A stretch of 64,000 nt of DNA from an uncultured Lachnospiraceae bacterium (GTDB taxonomy: Bacteria > Bacillota > Clostridia > Lachnospirales > Lachnospiraceae). The position numbers were made by a program, and so were the translations under genes. The notes beneath the pieces were generated by a model. It saw only the letters and a program-made list of their open reading frames with translations. It made no database searches and had not been told where the DNA came from. How positions within the stretch are numbered: the first letter of the stretch is position 1; the number at the start of each line of letters is the position of its first letter. Positions 6,580-15,711 of this stretch are shown piece after piece. The stretch lies in contig CACWKX010000005.1 of the NCBI GenBank assembly GCA_902761585.1, positions 62,001 to 126,000 of the forward strand. The letters run 5' to 3'.

Positions 6580-8856
6580 ATGGCTATTTCCTACGATGAA
6601 TTAAACAGGATTTTTACGATTCAGACGAAAGACAGTACTTATCAGATGATGGCAGACCGGCATGACCGGCTTCTGCACCTGTACTACGGAAGAAAGAGTG
6701 CCGGCAGGATGGACTATCTGCTGACATATGCGGACAGGGGATTCTCAGGCAATCCGTATGATGTCGGGGATGACCGCGCATATTCTCTGGACACGCTTCC
6801 TCAGGAGTATCCGTCACAGGGAACCGGTGATTACAGGTCGCCAGCGCTGGTGGTTGAGACGGAGAGCGGGAAGGCGGGGTGTGATCTGCGCTTCGACTCC
6901 TATAAAATCCGGGATGGAAAGTACAGTCTTCCGAAGCTTCCGGCCGTGTATGCAGACGCAGATGCGGACAGGGCGCAGACACTGGTGGTCACGCTCCGGG
7001 ACCCGGAGACAAAGCTGAGGGTCGAGCTTCTGTATGGGGTTCTTCCGGAGCTGAATATCATCACGAGGGCGGCCGTCATATACAATGACTCGGATGAGAA
7101 GATTTATCTCAACCGGGCCCTCTCTGCAAATCTGGATTTTGTCGGCGGGGACTATGACCTCATGACCTTCTATGGCAGGCATGCCATGGAGCGTACCCCG
7201 CAGAGGGTACCGGTGTCCCACGGAGAGCAGGTTGTCATAAGCCGGCGGGGAACCTCCTCCCATCAGTACAACCCGCTTCTGATCCTGGCTGACCGCGAGG
7301 CAGCCGAGACGGCAGGATCCTGCTACGCGATGGAGCTGGTCTACAGCGGCGGATTTATGGGGATGGCCGGACTCGACCAGTTCGGACAGACACGGATGCA
7401 GATCGGTCTGTCGGACCACATGTTCCACTATCCGGTTGAAAGCGGGGCGTCATTTACCGCACCAGAGACAATCCTCAGCTTCAGCGGGGAAGGCCTGTCC
7501 GGCCTGTCAAGGCAGCTTCACGACTGCATCCGCAGCCATGTGGTGCGCGGATACTGGCGGGACCGGGTGCGTCCGGTGCTGCTCAACAGCTGGGAGGGCT
7601 GTTATCTGACCTTCGACGTGGAGAAGATTCTGAACCTGGCCAGGGAGGCGAAGGGACTGAATCTGGATCTGTTTGTTCTGGATGACGGCTGGTTCGGGAA
7701 GCGGGATTCGGACAATAGCGGGCTTGGAGACTGGTTTGTCAATGAAAAGAAGATCGGGGATCTCCACCGGCTGGTTGGGCAGATTCATGACATGGGCCTT
7801 TTGTTCGGCATCTGGTTTGAGCCGGAGATGGTCAATGAGGACAGCAATCTTTTCCGGGCGCACCCGGACTGGGCGCTCGCGATTCCCGGAAGAAAGCCGG
7901 TGCGGGCACGCAACCAGCTGGTGCTGGACTTCTCGCGCAGGGAAGTAGTGGATGCCATCTATGATCAGGTCTGCCGGATCATCGACATGGGCCCGGTCGA
8001 CTATGTGAAGTGGGATTACAACCGCTCGATTGCGGAGGTTTACTCGCAGGCCGGCAGGGAGGCAGGCGCTGTTCTCTATGACTATATCCTCGGTCTGTAC
8101 GATTTCCTGGAACGGCTCTGCACCCGGTATCCGAAGCTGCTCATTGAGGGCTGCAGCGGCGGGGGCGGAAGATTTGACGCCGGCATGCTGTACTACACGC
8201 CGCAGATCTGGTGCTCTGACAACACGGATCCGATTGACAGGCTCCGCATTCAGTACGGAACCTCCTTCGGGTATCCGGTCAGCTCGATGGGCGCCCATGT
8301 CTCGGTGTCGCCGAATGAGCAGGACGGCCGCGTCACGCCGCTCTATACCCGCACGGTGATCGCGATGAGCGGCACCTTCGGCTATGAGCTGGATCCGGCG
8401 AAAATGAGCGAGGCGGAGAAGGCGGAGGTCCGGAGAGACGTCGCAAGGCAGAAACGATATGCGCCGCTCATTTCCGGCGGGGACTTCTACCGGCTGACAG
8501 ATCCGCTGAAGGGCGGACCGGCGGCATGGGAGATTGTGTCAAAGGATGGAACGGAGATTCTGGTCAGCATTGTCACGCAGAACAATCATGGAAATATGAC
8601 ACAGGACTATGTCAGGCTTCAGGGACTGGACAGGGAGGCACTCTACCTGCTGGATGATAACGGCGAAGACGCAGCGGAGGCTTCAGATCAGCCGGGTGGC
8701 AGTGCGCCCGGCGGGCAGAACAGCTCGATGGGCCTGAATACGGCCGGAAAGCGGGGAATCGTCTATGGCGGCGGAGCCCTCATGGAAGCAGGGCTGCCGG
8801 TACCGCTCCGTTTCGGAGAGTACCTGGCGTACCAGTGGCACTTCACCAGACAGTGA
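6580..8856 (+). CDS. Alpha-galactosidase, glycoside hydrolase family 36
   Basis: A 758-residue GH36 enzyme, the usual length for bacterial group I members. It removes alpha-1,6-linked galactose from melibiose, raffinose or galactomannan side chains. An N-terminal beta-sandwich (about 1-320) precedes the TIM barrel with the signatures LDLFVLDDGWFG, GIWFEPEMV and VKWDYNRS, where Asp479 is the nucleophile, and WCSDNTDPIDR, where Asp547 is the acid/base. LIEGCSGGGGRFD is also diagnostic. There is no signal peptide, so it acts inside the cell on imported oligosaccharides. AGGGGG lies about eleven bases before ATG. No transporter is adjacent, and a repeat array follows it. Confidence 0.95.
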   Translation: MAISYDELNRIFTIQTKDSTYQMMADRHDRLLHLYYGRKSAGRMDYLLTYADRGFSGNPYDVGDDRAYSLDTLPQEYPSQGTGDYRSPALVVETESGKAGCDLRFDSYKIRDGKYSLPKLPAVYADADADRAQTLVVTLRDPETKLRVELLYGVLPELNIITRAAVIYNDSDEKIYLNRALSANLDFVGGDYDLMTFYGRHAMERTPQRVPVSHGEQVVISRRGTSSHQYNPLLILADREAAETAGSCYAMELVYSGGFMGMAGLDQFGQTRMQIGLSDHMFHYPVESGASFTAPETILSFSGEGLSGLSRQLHDCIRSHVVRGYWRDRVRPVLLNSWEGCYLTFDVEKILNLAREAKGLNLDLFVLDDGWFGKRDSDNSGLGDWFVNEKKIGDLHRLVGQIHDMGLLFGIWFEPEMVNEDSNLFRAHPDWALAIPGRKPVRARNQLVLDFSRREVVDAIYDQVCRIIDMGPVDYVKWDYNRSIAEVYSQAGREAGAVLYDYILGLYDFLERLCTRYPKLLIEGCSGGGGRFDAGMLYYTPQIWCSDNTDPIDRLRIQYGTSFGYPVSSMGAHVSVSPNEQDGRVTPLYTRTVIAMSGTFGYELDPAKMSEAEKAEVRRDVARQKRYAPLISGGDFYRLTDPLKGGPAAWEIVSKDGTEILVSIVTQNNHGNMTQDYVRLQGLDREALYLLDDNGEDAAEASDQPGGSAPGGQNSSMGLNTAGKRGIVYGGGALMEAGLPVPLRFGEYLAYQWHFTRQ

Positions 8857-8925
8857 CGCGGCGCTGTCAGTCATGGGGCGCATGTGTGCATCAGAGGGCG
8901 GCTGAATCCGCCAGTCACAAGGATG

Positions 8926-9066
8926 GCGCATGGAGCAGTACCGGGCGGCGCGGCATGGAGCCCACGAAGACGGCGTATGGAGCAGTACCGGGCGGCGCGG
9001 CATGGAGTCCACGAAGACGGCGTATGGAGCAGCACCGGGCGGCGCGGCATGGAGTCCGTGAAGATG
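8926..9066. repeat. 47-bp tandem repeat, three copies, before cca
   Basis: Units begin at 8926, 8973 and 9020 (GCGTATGGAGCAGTACCGGG followed by CGGCGCGGCATGGAG); the third diverges in its last bases. The period is not a multiple of three, so the array would encode different peptides in successive copies, and the long frame through it is not a real N-terminal extension of the next gene. Confidence 0.92.
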
Positions 9067-9098
9067 ACGCAGAGGAGCAGCAGGAAGAAACAGGCAGA

Positions 9099-10457
9099 AT
9101 GACAGGAGCAGGAATGCCAGAAGAGATCAGGATCAGGATTCCGGACAAGGTAGAGAAGGTTCTGTCAGCCCTCCATCAGGCAGGGTTTGAGGCGTATGCG
9201 GTGGGCGGCTGCGTGCGGGACAGCATTCTTGGCAGGACACCGGATGACTGGGATATTACAACGAATGCGCTCCCCGGACAGGTGAAGCAGGTTTTCCGGC
9301 GCACCATCGATACCGGGATCGAACATGGGACGGTGACAGTGCGCTTTGAGGGGGAGAGCTTCGAGGTCACAACCTACAGACTGGACGGGAAATATGAGGA
9401 TCACCGCCACCCGGACAACGTTTCCTATACCAGGAACCTGCGCGAAGACCTCATGCGCAGGGACTTCACGGTTAATGCGATGGCCTACAATGACCGTGAT
9501 GGGCTCGTGGATCTGTTCGGCGGGCTGTCGGATCTGCGGGATCAGGTTGTGCGCTGCGTCGGAAGCCCCAGGGAACGATTCGATGAGGATGCGCTCCGGG
9601 TGCTGAGAGCCGTCCGCTTCTGCGCCAAGCTAGGATTCAGGCTTGATCCGGCGACGAAGGAGGCCGCGACACAGATGGCACCCTCGCTCTCGTTCATTTC
9701 CGCAGAGCGGATCCGGACAGAGCTGGAGAAGCTGATCACCTCCCCGCACCCGGAGGAAATGAGGCTGGCCTATGAGTGCGGGATCACAGCGGTCGTGCTG
9801 CCGGAGTTCGACGCAGAGATGACGGCGGTTCAGAATAACCATCATCATCGCCTGACGGTCGGCGAGCACACGATCCGGACGATGATGGCGGCACCGTCGG
9901 ACCGGACACTGCGCTGGACGATGCTTCTGCACGACTGCGGGAAGCCTTCGGTTCAGCGGCTCGATGAGAAGGGAGTCTACCACTACCACGGACATGCGGC
10001 GCCGGGGGCGGAGATCGCGGAGAAGGTGCTCCGCCGCCTGAAGTTTGACAAGGCGTCCATGCGGGACATCGTCCATCTGGTCCGGAATCACTCCCTCTAT
10101 CCGGCACTCTCCGAAGAGGGTGTGAGGCGGGCTGTCGTTCAGCTGACGCCGCGGCTGTTTCCGGTATTTCTTCAGGTGAAGCGTTCCGATATCAGGGGAC
10201 AGAACCCGGATGTGCAGGCGGACAAGCTGGACTATATGGACAAGGTGGAGGAAATCTATCACAGGGTTGTGGACCGGGGCGACTGCCTGAGCCTGAAGGA
10301 GCTTGCGCTGACCGGTAATGATCTGATCGGGATGGGATTCCAGAGAGGCGCGCAGATTGGAGATATCCTCGGGAAGCTGTTTGACGAGGTGCTCCAGGAT
10401 CCATCGCTCAACACGAAGGAGTATCTGATGGAGCGGGCAAAGCTGCTGACGCTTTAA
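9099..10457 (+). CDS. cca: CCA tRNA nucleotidyltransferase
   Basis: A class II nucleotidyltransferase of about 452 residues that builds or repairs the CCA end of tRNAs. The head domain has GGCVRDSILGRTPDDWDITT, with the catalytic carboxylates in DDWD, then RRDFTVNAMAYN, the RRRF-like nucleotide-selection region and the segment RFDEDALRVLRAVRF. An HD domain follows (LLHDCGKPS), which in this family can carry phosphohydrolase activity. ATG 9099 or 9114 is the likely start; 9114 has AGGAG five bases upstream. The open frame extends back to 8835 only because the repeat array lacks stops. A poly(A) polymerase role is less likely given the HD domain. Confidence 0.93.
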   Translation: MTGAGMPEEIRIRIPDKVEKVLSALHQAGFEAYAVGGCVRDSILGRTPDDWDITTNALPGQVKQVFRRTIDTGIEHGTVTVRFEGESFEVTTYRLDGKYEDHRHPDNVSYTRNLREDLMRRDFTVNAMAYNDRDGLVDLFGGLSDLRDQVVRCVGSPRERFDEDALRVLRAVRFCAKLGFRLDPATKEAATQMAPSLSFISAERIRTELEKLITSPHPEEMRLAYECGITAVVLPEFDAEMTAVQNNHHHRLTVGEHTIRTMMAAPSDRTLRWTMLLHDCGKPSVQRLDEKGVYHYHGHAAPGAEIAEKVLRRLKFDKASMRDIVHLVRNHSLYPALSEEGVRRAVVQLTPRLFPVFLQVKRSDIRGQNPDVQADKLDYMDKVEEIYHRVVDRGDCLSLKELALTGNDLIGMGFQRGAQIGDILGKLFDEVLQDPSLNTKEYLMERAKLLTL

Positions 10458-10567
10458 ATGCGCTGGGGCGGCATGGCCCAGGAGGGCTGTGTCCGTCCGG
10501 AGCCATTGGTGTGCTGACTTTCTGGTGACTGGAAGCGGCATGAGCAGCCTGCAGGCAGCCGGGATTC

Positions 10568-10596
10568 TTGCAGGGCAGGTGGATTTTGGCTATACT
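10568..10596 (+). promoter_or_regulatory. Sigma-A-type promoter for hisS
   Basis: TTGCAG (10568-10573), 17 bases, TATACT (10591-10596). The remaining 84-base leader is too short for a T-box. Confidence 0.55.
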
Positions 10597-10680
10597 AGGC
10601 CAGTGTTTGAGAGGGTGGCCGGGCCCTGTCTCCGTCGGAAAGGGCGGAAGCGGGTTCATTACAGGGAAAGGATTTTATAT

Positions 10681-12021
10681 ATGAAATTTATTCAGACCCC
10701 TGTCAAGGGGATGCAGGATTTTCTTCCTTCTGATATGCAGCTTCGCCAGCATGTGCTGTCGACAATCCGCAGAACCTATGCACAGTTCGGATTCAATGAG
10801 ATCGAGACGCCCATGATGGAGCACATTGAGAATCTGACGGGCAAAAACGGCGGGGAGAACGAGAAGCTGATCTTCAAGGTTCTGAAGCGCGGGGCCGAGC
10901 TTCAGCGTGCACTTGGAAAAATCCGGGCAGGCGGAGAGGCCGGCACGGAAGCAAATGAGGATGGGACGGTGCTTGCGGACTCTGCACTGCGGTATGACCT
11001 GACCGTTCCGCTCAGCCGCTACTATTCCTGTCACAAGAACGATCTGCCGACGCCCTTCAAGGCGCTTCAGATCGGCAATGTGTTCCGCGCAGACCGGCCG
11101 CAGAAGGGCAGGTTCCGCCAGTTCACGCAGTGCGATATCGACATCATCGGGGACAGCTCCAGCATGGCGGAGATTGAACTCATCGCCGCGACAAGCAAGG
11201 CGCTGACGCGCATTTTCTCGGAAGTGAATGTTCACGGGTTTACCGTTCACATCAATGACCGCAGAATCCTGAAGGCGATGGCAGAGAATGCCGGATTCCC
11301 GGCGGACTCCTGCGACGAGGTTTTCATCATCCTCGACAAGATGGACAAGATCGGAAAGGATGGCGTGAAGGAGGAGCTGCTGAAAGAGGGTTTCGACGCG
11401 GCGGCGACGGACCGTTACATCGGGTATTTCGATGAGCTCGACAGGGTACTCGGACAGGCCGGCGGCAAGGAGCAGGCGGCACTGATAAAAGATTTCATCG
11501 CGAAGACCTGCGGCGACAAGATCGGGGAGGGCGTCGGAAGCAGTCTCTCATCCATCATGGAGGCAGCAGGCAGGATGATTGACAGCGACATCACGCTGAA
11601 GTTTGACCCGACACTGGTCCGCGGGATGGGATACTACACAGGAACCATTTTCGAGATCACAATCGACAACTATTCCTTCTCCATCGCAGGGGGTGGCCGC
11701 TACGACAAAATGGTCGGCAAGTTCTCCGGTCAGGATGCGCCGGCATGCGGATTCTCGATCGGCTTCGAGCGAATCTATACGATTCTGAAGGACCTGAACT
11801 GGAAGAGCACGGATGAGGCGGAGAAGAAAGCCTATCTGGTAGATCTGAAGAGCGCCGCGGCGAGGGTGCCGGAGGTCTTCGCGAAGGCGACTGCGGAACG
11901 CGGAGAGGGACTGACGGTTACGGTCGAGCCGCTGAAGAAGAATGCAAAGTTCCAGATCGACACGCTTGAGAAGGCAGGCTACACAACCGTCACGAAGGTT
12001 TACGCGGACACGGAGCTCTGA
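10681..12021 (+). CDS. hisS: Histidyl-tRNA synthetase
   Basis: A 446-residue class II aminoacyl-tRNA synthetase that charges tRNA(His). Motif 1 surroundings (VKGMQDFLPSD), motif 2 (QIGNVFRADRPQKGRFRQFTQ) and the histidine-specific segments LVRGMGYYTGTIFEI and motif 3 (CGFSIGFERI) are all present, followed by an anticodon-binding domain (about 340-446). ATG 10681 has AAAGGA about nine bases upstream; the in-frame ATG 10489 precedes the predicted promoter and can be excluded. It has its own promoter. Conserved motifs rule out the HisZ paralogue. Confidence 0.96.
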   Translation: MKFIQTPVKGMQDFLPSDMQLRQHVLSTIRRTYAQFGFNEIETPMMEHIENLTGKNGGENEKLIFKVLKRGAELQRALGKIRAGGEAGTEANEDGTVLADSALRYDLTVPLSRYYSCHKNDLPTPFKALQIGNVFRADRPQKGRFRQFTQCDIDIIGDSSSMAEIELIAATSKALTRIFSEVNVHGFTVHINDRRILKAMAENAGFPADSCDEVFIILDKMDKIGKDGVKEELLKEGFDAAATDRYIGYFDELDRVLGQAGGKEQAALIKDFIAKTCGDKIGEGVGSSLSSIMEAAGRMIDSDITLKFDPTLVRGMGYYTGTIFEITIDNYSFSIAGGGRYDKMVGKFSGQDAPACGFSIGFERIYTILKDLNWKSTDEAEKKAYLVDLKSAAARVPEVFAKATAERGEGLTVTVEPLKKNAKFQIDTLEKAGYTTVTKVYADTEL

Positions 12022-12132
12022 ACCGTGCGTGAAGACATCCGGGCGCTGGCCTGACGACTGCGGGACGAGGCTGTGGTCTGTCACCACGGAATCCGCAGTC
12101 CTGGCACCGCGGGGCGCAGCAGCCGGGCAGCC

Positions 12133-12161
12133 TTGACAAACATCAGGCTGGGTTATATAAG
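12133..12161 (+). promoter_or_regulatory. Strong sigma-A promoter for hup
   Basis: TTGACA (12133-12138), 17 bases, TATAAG (12156-12161): eleven of twelve consensus bases. Confidence 0.8.
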
Positions 12162-12232
12162 TATAAGAGATTCCCGCCGGAATAAGGGGGAAGCAATGTG
12201 ATCATCAATTCAGAAAAAAGGAGTACCACATT

Positions 12233-12505
12233 ATGAATAAGCAGGAATTGATTGCTGCAATCGCTGAGAAGGCTGAGATGGAGAAGGATGATGCCAAGAA
12301 GGCTCTGAATGCGTTCATCGAGGTTGTAGGGGATGAGCTGAAGAAGGGCGAGAAGATCCAGATCATCGGTTTTGGAACCTTTGAGGTGTCCGAGAGAGCT
12401 GCAAGAGAGGGCCGCAATCCGCAGACTGGCGAGACGATGGAGATCAAGGCTTCCAGAAATCCGAAGTTCAAGGCAGGAAAGGCACTGAAGGACAGCCTGA
12501 ACTGA
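12233..12505 (+). CDS. hup: HU-family DNA-binding protein
   Basis: A 90-residue histone-like protein of exactly the usual HU length. It starts MNKQELIAAIAEKA, carries the GFGTFEV strand and the arm segment RNPQTGETMEIKASRNPKF, whose proline intercalates and bends DNA. AAGGAG precedes ATG by about ten bases. In many Clostridia hup sits just before rqcP (yabO), as here. A strong promoter and a terminator allow high expression on its own. Confidence 0.97.
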   Translation: MNKQELIAAIAEKAEMEKDDAKKALNAFIEVVGDELKKGEKIQIIGFGTFEVSERAAREGRNPQTGETMEIKASRNPKFKAGKALKDSLN

Positions 12506-12538
12506 CGGCGGGACGTCTTACAGAATACAGACGAGACA

Positions 12539-12570
12539 GAGGACCCTGACTTGCTCAGAGTCCTCTTTTT
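12539..12570 (+). terminator. Terminator between hup and rqcP
   Basis: GAGGAC plus CTGA (12539-12549) pairs with TCAG plus GTCCTC (12555-12565) around a 5-base loop with one mismatch, followed by five T residues. It ends about 17 bases before rqcP, so rqcP may depend on read-through. Confidence 0.75.
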
Positions 12571-12586
12571 GTGGGGGGAAAAAACA

Positions 12587-12826
12587 ATGAGGCTTGACAA
12601 GTATTTGAAGGTGAGCAGGCTGGTGAAGCGCAGGACGGTAGCCAACGAGGCCTGCGATGCTGGCCGCGTGATGATCAACGGGAAAACGGCGAAGGCATCT
12701 GCTGAGGTAAAGGTTGGGGATGTGATCGAGATCGGCTTCGGAAACCGCAGTGTGAAGGCGGAGGTCCTGGCTGTGCAGGATGCTGTCCGGAAGGAAGATG
12801 CACAGGAGCTGTTCCGGTATCTGTGA
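12587..12826 (+). CDS. rqcP: S4-domain RNA-binding protein RqcP
   Basis: A 79-residue protein that is essentially one S4 domain (MRLDKYLKVSRLVKRRTVAN, then GRVMINGKTAKASAEVKVGD). RqcP (YabO) binds the 50S subunit with RqcH and helps C-terminal tailing of stalled nascent chains. ATG 12587 has GGGGGG nine bases upstream; the in-frame ATG 12551 lies in the terminator stem. Clostridial gene order (hup, yabO, then a DivIC gene) supports RqcP rather than the heat-shock protein Hsp15. Confidence 0.85.
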   Translation: MRLDKYLKVSRLVKRRTVANEACDAGRVMINGKTAKASAEVKVGDVIEIGFGNRSVKAEVLAVQDAVRKEDAQELFRYL

Positions 12827-13083
12827 GCGGTCGGATCCGCTTTGTCCGGAGCAGCATTCTCGAAAGCAGCATCGCAAGGGACATGATTGTCGTCATCAGT
12901 AGGTATAAGGGTCGTCATCAGGGGCCGACATCGGGAAGATTGGGTGTTGAAACATCGGCCATTTCAGGCTATGATAGAATCACTATTGATCGGATGCGCC
13001 TGATGCGCATAGGGGAAGAATCGGGTTTGCCAGGTCCTGTCTGGGGAGGCAGGAGAGGCGGATTGATAAGGGGATGAGGACAG
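12827..13083. other. Spacer between rqcP and the DivIC-like gene
   Basis: Where spore formers such as Bacillus have yabP and yabQ, this 257-base spacer holds no gene and no recognisable remnant; it contains only the promoter at 12947-12975. Confidence 0.6.
12947..12975 (+). promoter_or_regulatory. Sigma-A promoter of the DivIC-like gene
   Basis: TTGAAA (12947-12952), 17 bases, TATGAT (12970-12975): ten of twelve consensus bases. Confidence 0.7.
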
Positions 13084-13389
13084 ATGTCGAGAGGGAAGAC
13101 ACGTGCCGTGACGAAAAAGAACCGGAGCGGCATGGTACTGATTATCGTGGTGGTATCGATTCTGATGGTCGTGCTGCTGTCGCGCTGTGTTGTGCTGAGG
13201 CAGCGGAACGCCGCCTATGCGGATGAGATTGCATCTCTTGAGGAGCAGTACACAGAGGAAGAGGGCAGAAGCAAACAGATCGAGTCTTACAAGGCGTACA
13301 CGAAGACCGATTCGTACGTGGAGAAGACGGCCAGAGAAAAGTTCGGCCTGGTTTATCCGGATGAGACGATCTTCCGGGAGGAAAAGTAA
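13084..13389 (+). CDS. divIC: Septum formation initiator (DivIC/FtsB-like)
   Basis: A 101-residue bitopic membrane protein: a basic cytoplasmic tail of about 15 residues, one transmembrane helix (VLIIVVVSILMVVLLS), an extracellular coiled coil (about 38-75) and the conserved end segment YVEKTAREKFGLVYPDE. DivIC/FtsB pairs with FtsL and DivIB/FtsQ to activate septal wall synthesis. It lies between rqcP and tilS, the place of divIC in Bacillus. GAGGA precedes ATG. FtsL is similar in shape but lacks the terminal ARE-like motif. Confidence 0.85.
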   Translation: MSRGKTRAVTKKNRSGMVLIIVVVSILMVVLLSRCVVLRQRNAAYADEIASLEEQYTEEEGRSKQIESYKAYTKTDSYVEKTAREKFGLVYPDETIFREEK

Positions 13390-13406
13390 GGGAACCTGTG
13401 TCTGAA

Positions 13407-13445
13407 GGGCGCACTGCGGGCGGGAGCCGGCAGCGCGCTTTTTTT
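13407..13445 (+). terminator. Terminator after the DivIC-like gene
   Basis: GCGCACTGC and GCAGCGCGC arms (about 13409-13417 and 13430-13438) with an internal bulge, followed by seven T residues. Confidence 0.65.
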
Positions 13446-13569
13446 GAGGGCGACCGCTCATCATCGAGTGCGGTGCACGAGGAGAGGGCAACCGTTTTCT
13501 GGCGGAGGGACCGGTCTGGATAAAAGACAATGTGGCTGTGTGTGCAGCCGGTGCGGGGAGAAGAACAGC

Positions 13570-15111
13570 ATGACGGATGCGTTTCGGTTTGAGCAGAAAA
13601 TCCGGAATATGATGAAGCGCTGCAGGATGGTCAGTCCCGGTCAGCGGATTCTTGCGGCGGTTTCAGGCGGTGCGGACTCGGTCTGCCTGCTTGCGGTTCT
13701 TCATGCACTTGCGCCGGAGCTTTCCTTCAGCCTCGAAGCGGTTCATGTCGAGCATGGAATCCGCGGGGAGGAGAGCCTGCAGGACTGTGCATATGTGGAG
13801 CGGCTGTGCGGAAAGCTGGGTGTCCGGCTCACGGTGCGTCATATCCATGTGCCGGAGCTTGCGCGGCAAAGCGGGCGGACAGAGGAGGAGGAAGCGCGGA
13901 TTCAGCGCTACCGGATCTTTGAGGAGACAGCAGAGCAGTGCGGAGCTCAGCGGGTGGCGGTTGCTCATCATCTGGGAGACCAGGCGGAGACGGTGCTCTG
14001 GAATCTGATCCGGGGCAGCGGCCTGAGGGGACTGCGGGGGATTCTGCCGGTCCGCCCGCTCCGGGACGGGCAGGCAGCGTCGCCCCTGGTGGTGAGGCCG
14101 CTCCTGGAAACATCCAGGGAGGAGATTGAACAGTACCTGGAGGCGTGCGGGCTGTCATATCGGACAGACCGGACGAATCTGGACAAAACGGTGACACGCA
14201 ATAAAATCCGTCATGATATCCTGCCGGATCTGATAAAGCTGAATGCACAGGCACCGCGTCATATCGCGCAGGCGGCAGAGGAAGCGGCGGAGGCTGAGGC
14301 GTACCTGGAGCGGGTGACGGCACGGGCAGCAGAAGGGTGTATTCACTGCCAGGCGGACGGGCAGCCGGTTCTCCTGCTGGCGCGCTGGCAGAAGGAGGAA
14401 CCGTTCATCCGGCGCCGGCTGTTGAGAGAATGCATCCGCCGGGCATCAGGGAATGGAAGCCTGAAGGACATCGGCGCCGTCCATGTGGAAGCACTGATGG
14501 GGCTTGCCTGCGGCGGGGGAGAGAAATCAGTCCGTCTGCCCGGAGAGCTGACTGCTGTCCGGTCGTATGGGCAGATCCGCTTTCTGTCAGGAGCGGAGGC
14601 ACTTTCCGGGGCTGTGCTGCCTGCAGCCGGGGCGCTGTACGCGCAGGATGCCCGGCCGGGAGAAAGATGGGTGGAGGTTCCATTTCCGGGCAGACAGATG
14701 GTCCACTACGGCGGGTACTGCTTTTCACTTGAGTGCGGCTGTGCAGGAGAGAGCGGGATCTGTATCCCGAAGAAGCGGTTCACGAAATGGATTGCGTATG
14801 CTACAATAGCCCAAAAAGAGTCGCAAAAGCTCTGTTTCCGCACGAGAAGACCGGGAGATGTGCTGGTTGTCCGGCAGGATGGAAGCAGAAAGAAGCTGTC
14901 TGATTATCTGATCGATGAGAAGATTCCGTTGTCGCTGCGGGACCGGGTCGTGCTCCTTGCGATCGGGAGCGAGGTGCTGTGGGTGGCCGGAATGCGGATC
15001 AGCGAAAAGGCGAGGGTGACGCCGGGCAGCGCATATGTGAAGGTATCGTGCAGCACTTTGGAAGGCCAGGAGGTTGAAGATGAAAGAGAATGTCAGTGTA
15101 CTGATTCCTGA
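13570..15111 (+). CDS. tilS: tRNA(Ile)-lysidine synthetase
   Basis: A 513-residue N-type ATP pyrophosphatase that modifies C34 of tRNA(Ile2) to lysidine so that it reads AUA. The PP-loop is SGGADS (about 35-40), followed by VEHGIRGEES and AHHLGDQAETVLWNLIRGSG, and the TilS segment NKIRHDILP. A C-terminal TilS domain (about 410-490, RTRRPGDVLVVRQDGSRKKL) makes this the long form. ATG 13570 with GGGGAGAAG upstream is preferred over the frame opening at 13444. It overlaps the next gene by 32 bases, in the classic tilS-hpt-ftsH order. The protein should be essential. Confidence 0.95.
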   Translation: MTDAFRFEQKIRNMMKRCRMVSPGQRILAAVSGGADSVCLLAVLHALAPELSFSLEAVHVEHGIRGEESLQDCAYVERLCGKLGVRLTVRHIHVPELARQSGRTEEEEARIQRYRIFEETAEQCGAQRVAVAHHLGDQAETVLWNLIRGSGLRGLRGILPVRPLRDGQAASPLVVRPLLETSREEIEQYLEACGLSYRTDRTNLDKTVTRNKIRHDILPDLIKLNAQAPRHIAQAAEEAAEAEAYLERVTARAAEGCIHCQADGQPVLLLARWQKEEPFIRRRLLRECIRRASGNGSLKDIGAVHVEALMGLACGGGEKSVRLPGELTAVRSYGQIRFLSGAEALSGAVLPAAGALYAQDARPGERWVEVPFPGRQMVHYGGYCFSLECGCAGESGICIPKKRFTKWIAYATIAQKESQKLCFRTRRPGDVLVVRQDGSRKKLSDYLIDEKIPLSLRDRVVLLAIGSEVLWVAGMRISEKARVTPGSAYVKVSCSTLEGQEVEDERECQCTDS

Positions 15112-15610
15112 GGACAAGGTAGAGGAGCGCATATCGCAGCTGGCGGAGGAGATCAGCCGCGACTATGCGGGGAAGACGGTTCACCTGATCGGAATCCTGA
15201 AGGGATCGGTCTTCTTCGTATGCGAGCTGGCGAAGAGACTGACGATCCCGGTCACGATGGATTTCATGTCGGTTTCCAGCTATGGGTCGGGGACAAGGTC
15301 AACCGGCGTCGTCAAGCTGATCAAGGATCTGGATGATTCGATCATGGACAAGGACGTGCTCGTTGTGGAGGACATCATCGATTCCGGCCACACCCTGAGC
15401 TATCTGCTGAAAAACCTTCAGAGCAGAAAGCCGGCTTCCATAAAGCTTTGTACGCTGCTGGACAAGCCGGACAGACGGGAATGCGAGGTCTATGTCGACT
15501 ACCAGGGATTTCAGATTCCGGACGAGTTTGTCATCGGATACGGGCTGGATTATGACCAGAGATACCGCAATCTTCCTTATATCGGGGTCATGCATCTGGA
15601 GAAAGAGTGA
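15080..15610 (+). CDS. hpt: Hypoxanthine phosphoribosyltransferase
   Basis: A 176-residue type I phosphoribosyltransferase that salvages hypoxanthine (and guanine) with PRPP. It shows LIGILKGSVFF, MDFMSVSSYGSGT (the flexible loop), the PRPP signature VLVVEDIIDSGHTL and a C-terminal FVIGYGLDYDQRYRNLPYIG, all typical of bacterial Hpt. AGGAGG at 15068-15073 is six bases before ATG 15080; TTG 15074 is a poorer in-frame option. The start lies inside the end of tilS, so translation is probably coupled. Confidence 0.96.
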   Translation: MKENVSVLIPEDKVEERISQLAEEISRDYAGKTVHLIGILKGSVFFVCELAKRLTIPVTMDFMSVSSYGSGTRSTGVVKLIKDLDDSIMDKDVLVVEDIIDSGHTLSYLLKNLQSRKPASIKLCTLLDKPDRRECEVYVDYQGFQIPDEFVIGYGLDYDQRYRNLPYIGVMHLEKE

Positions 15611-15711
15611 GGGACCGGAAGCATGTGCCGCCAGACGAGAAGGCAGTGATGCATCTGAGGAGAGCACCCGTCTGAGAAGGCGGATATCGGAGACAAAAGG
15701 AGCCACAGGAC

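Noticed and set aside
8926..9066. CRISPR array
   Set aside because: The copies are contiguous with no unique spacers and no cas genes are near; it is a plain tandem repeat.
10597..10680. T-box leader before hisS
   Set aside because: Only 84 bases remain after the predicted promoter, with no T-box or specifier loop.
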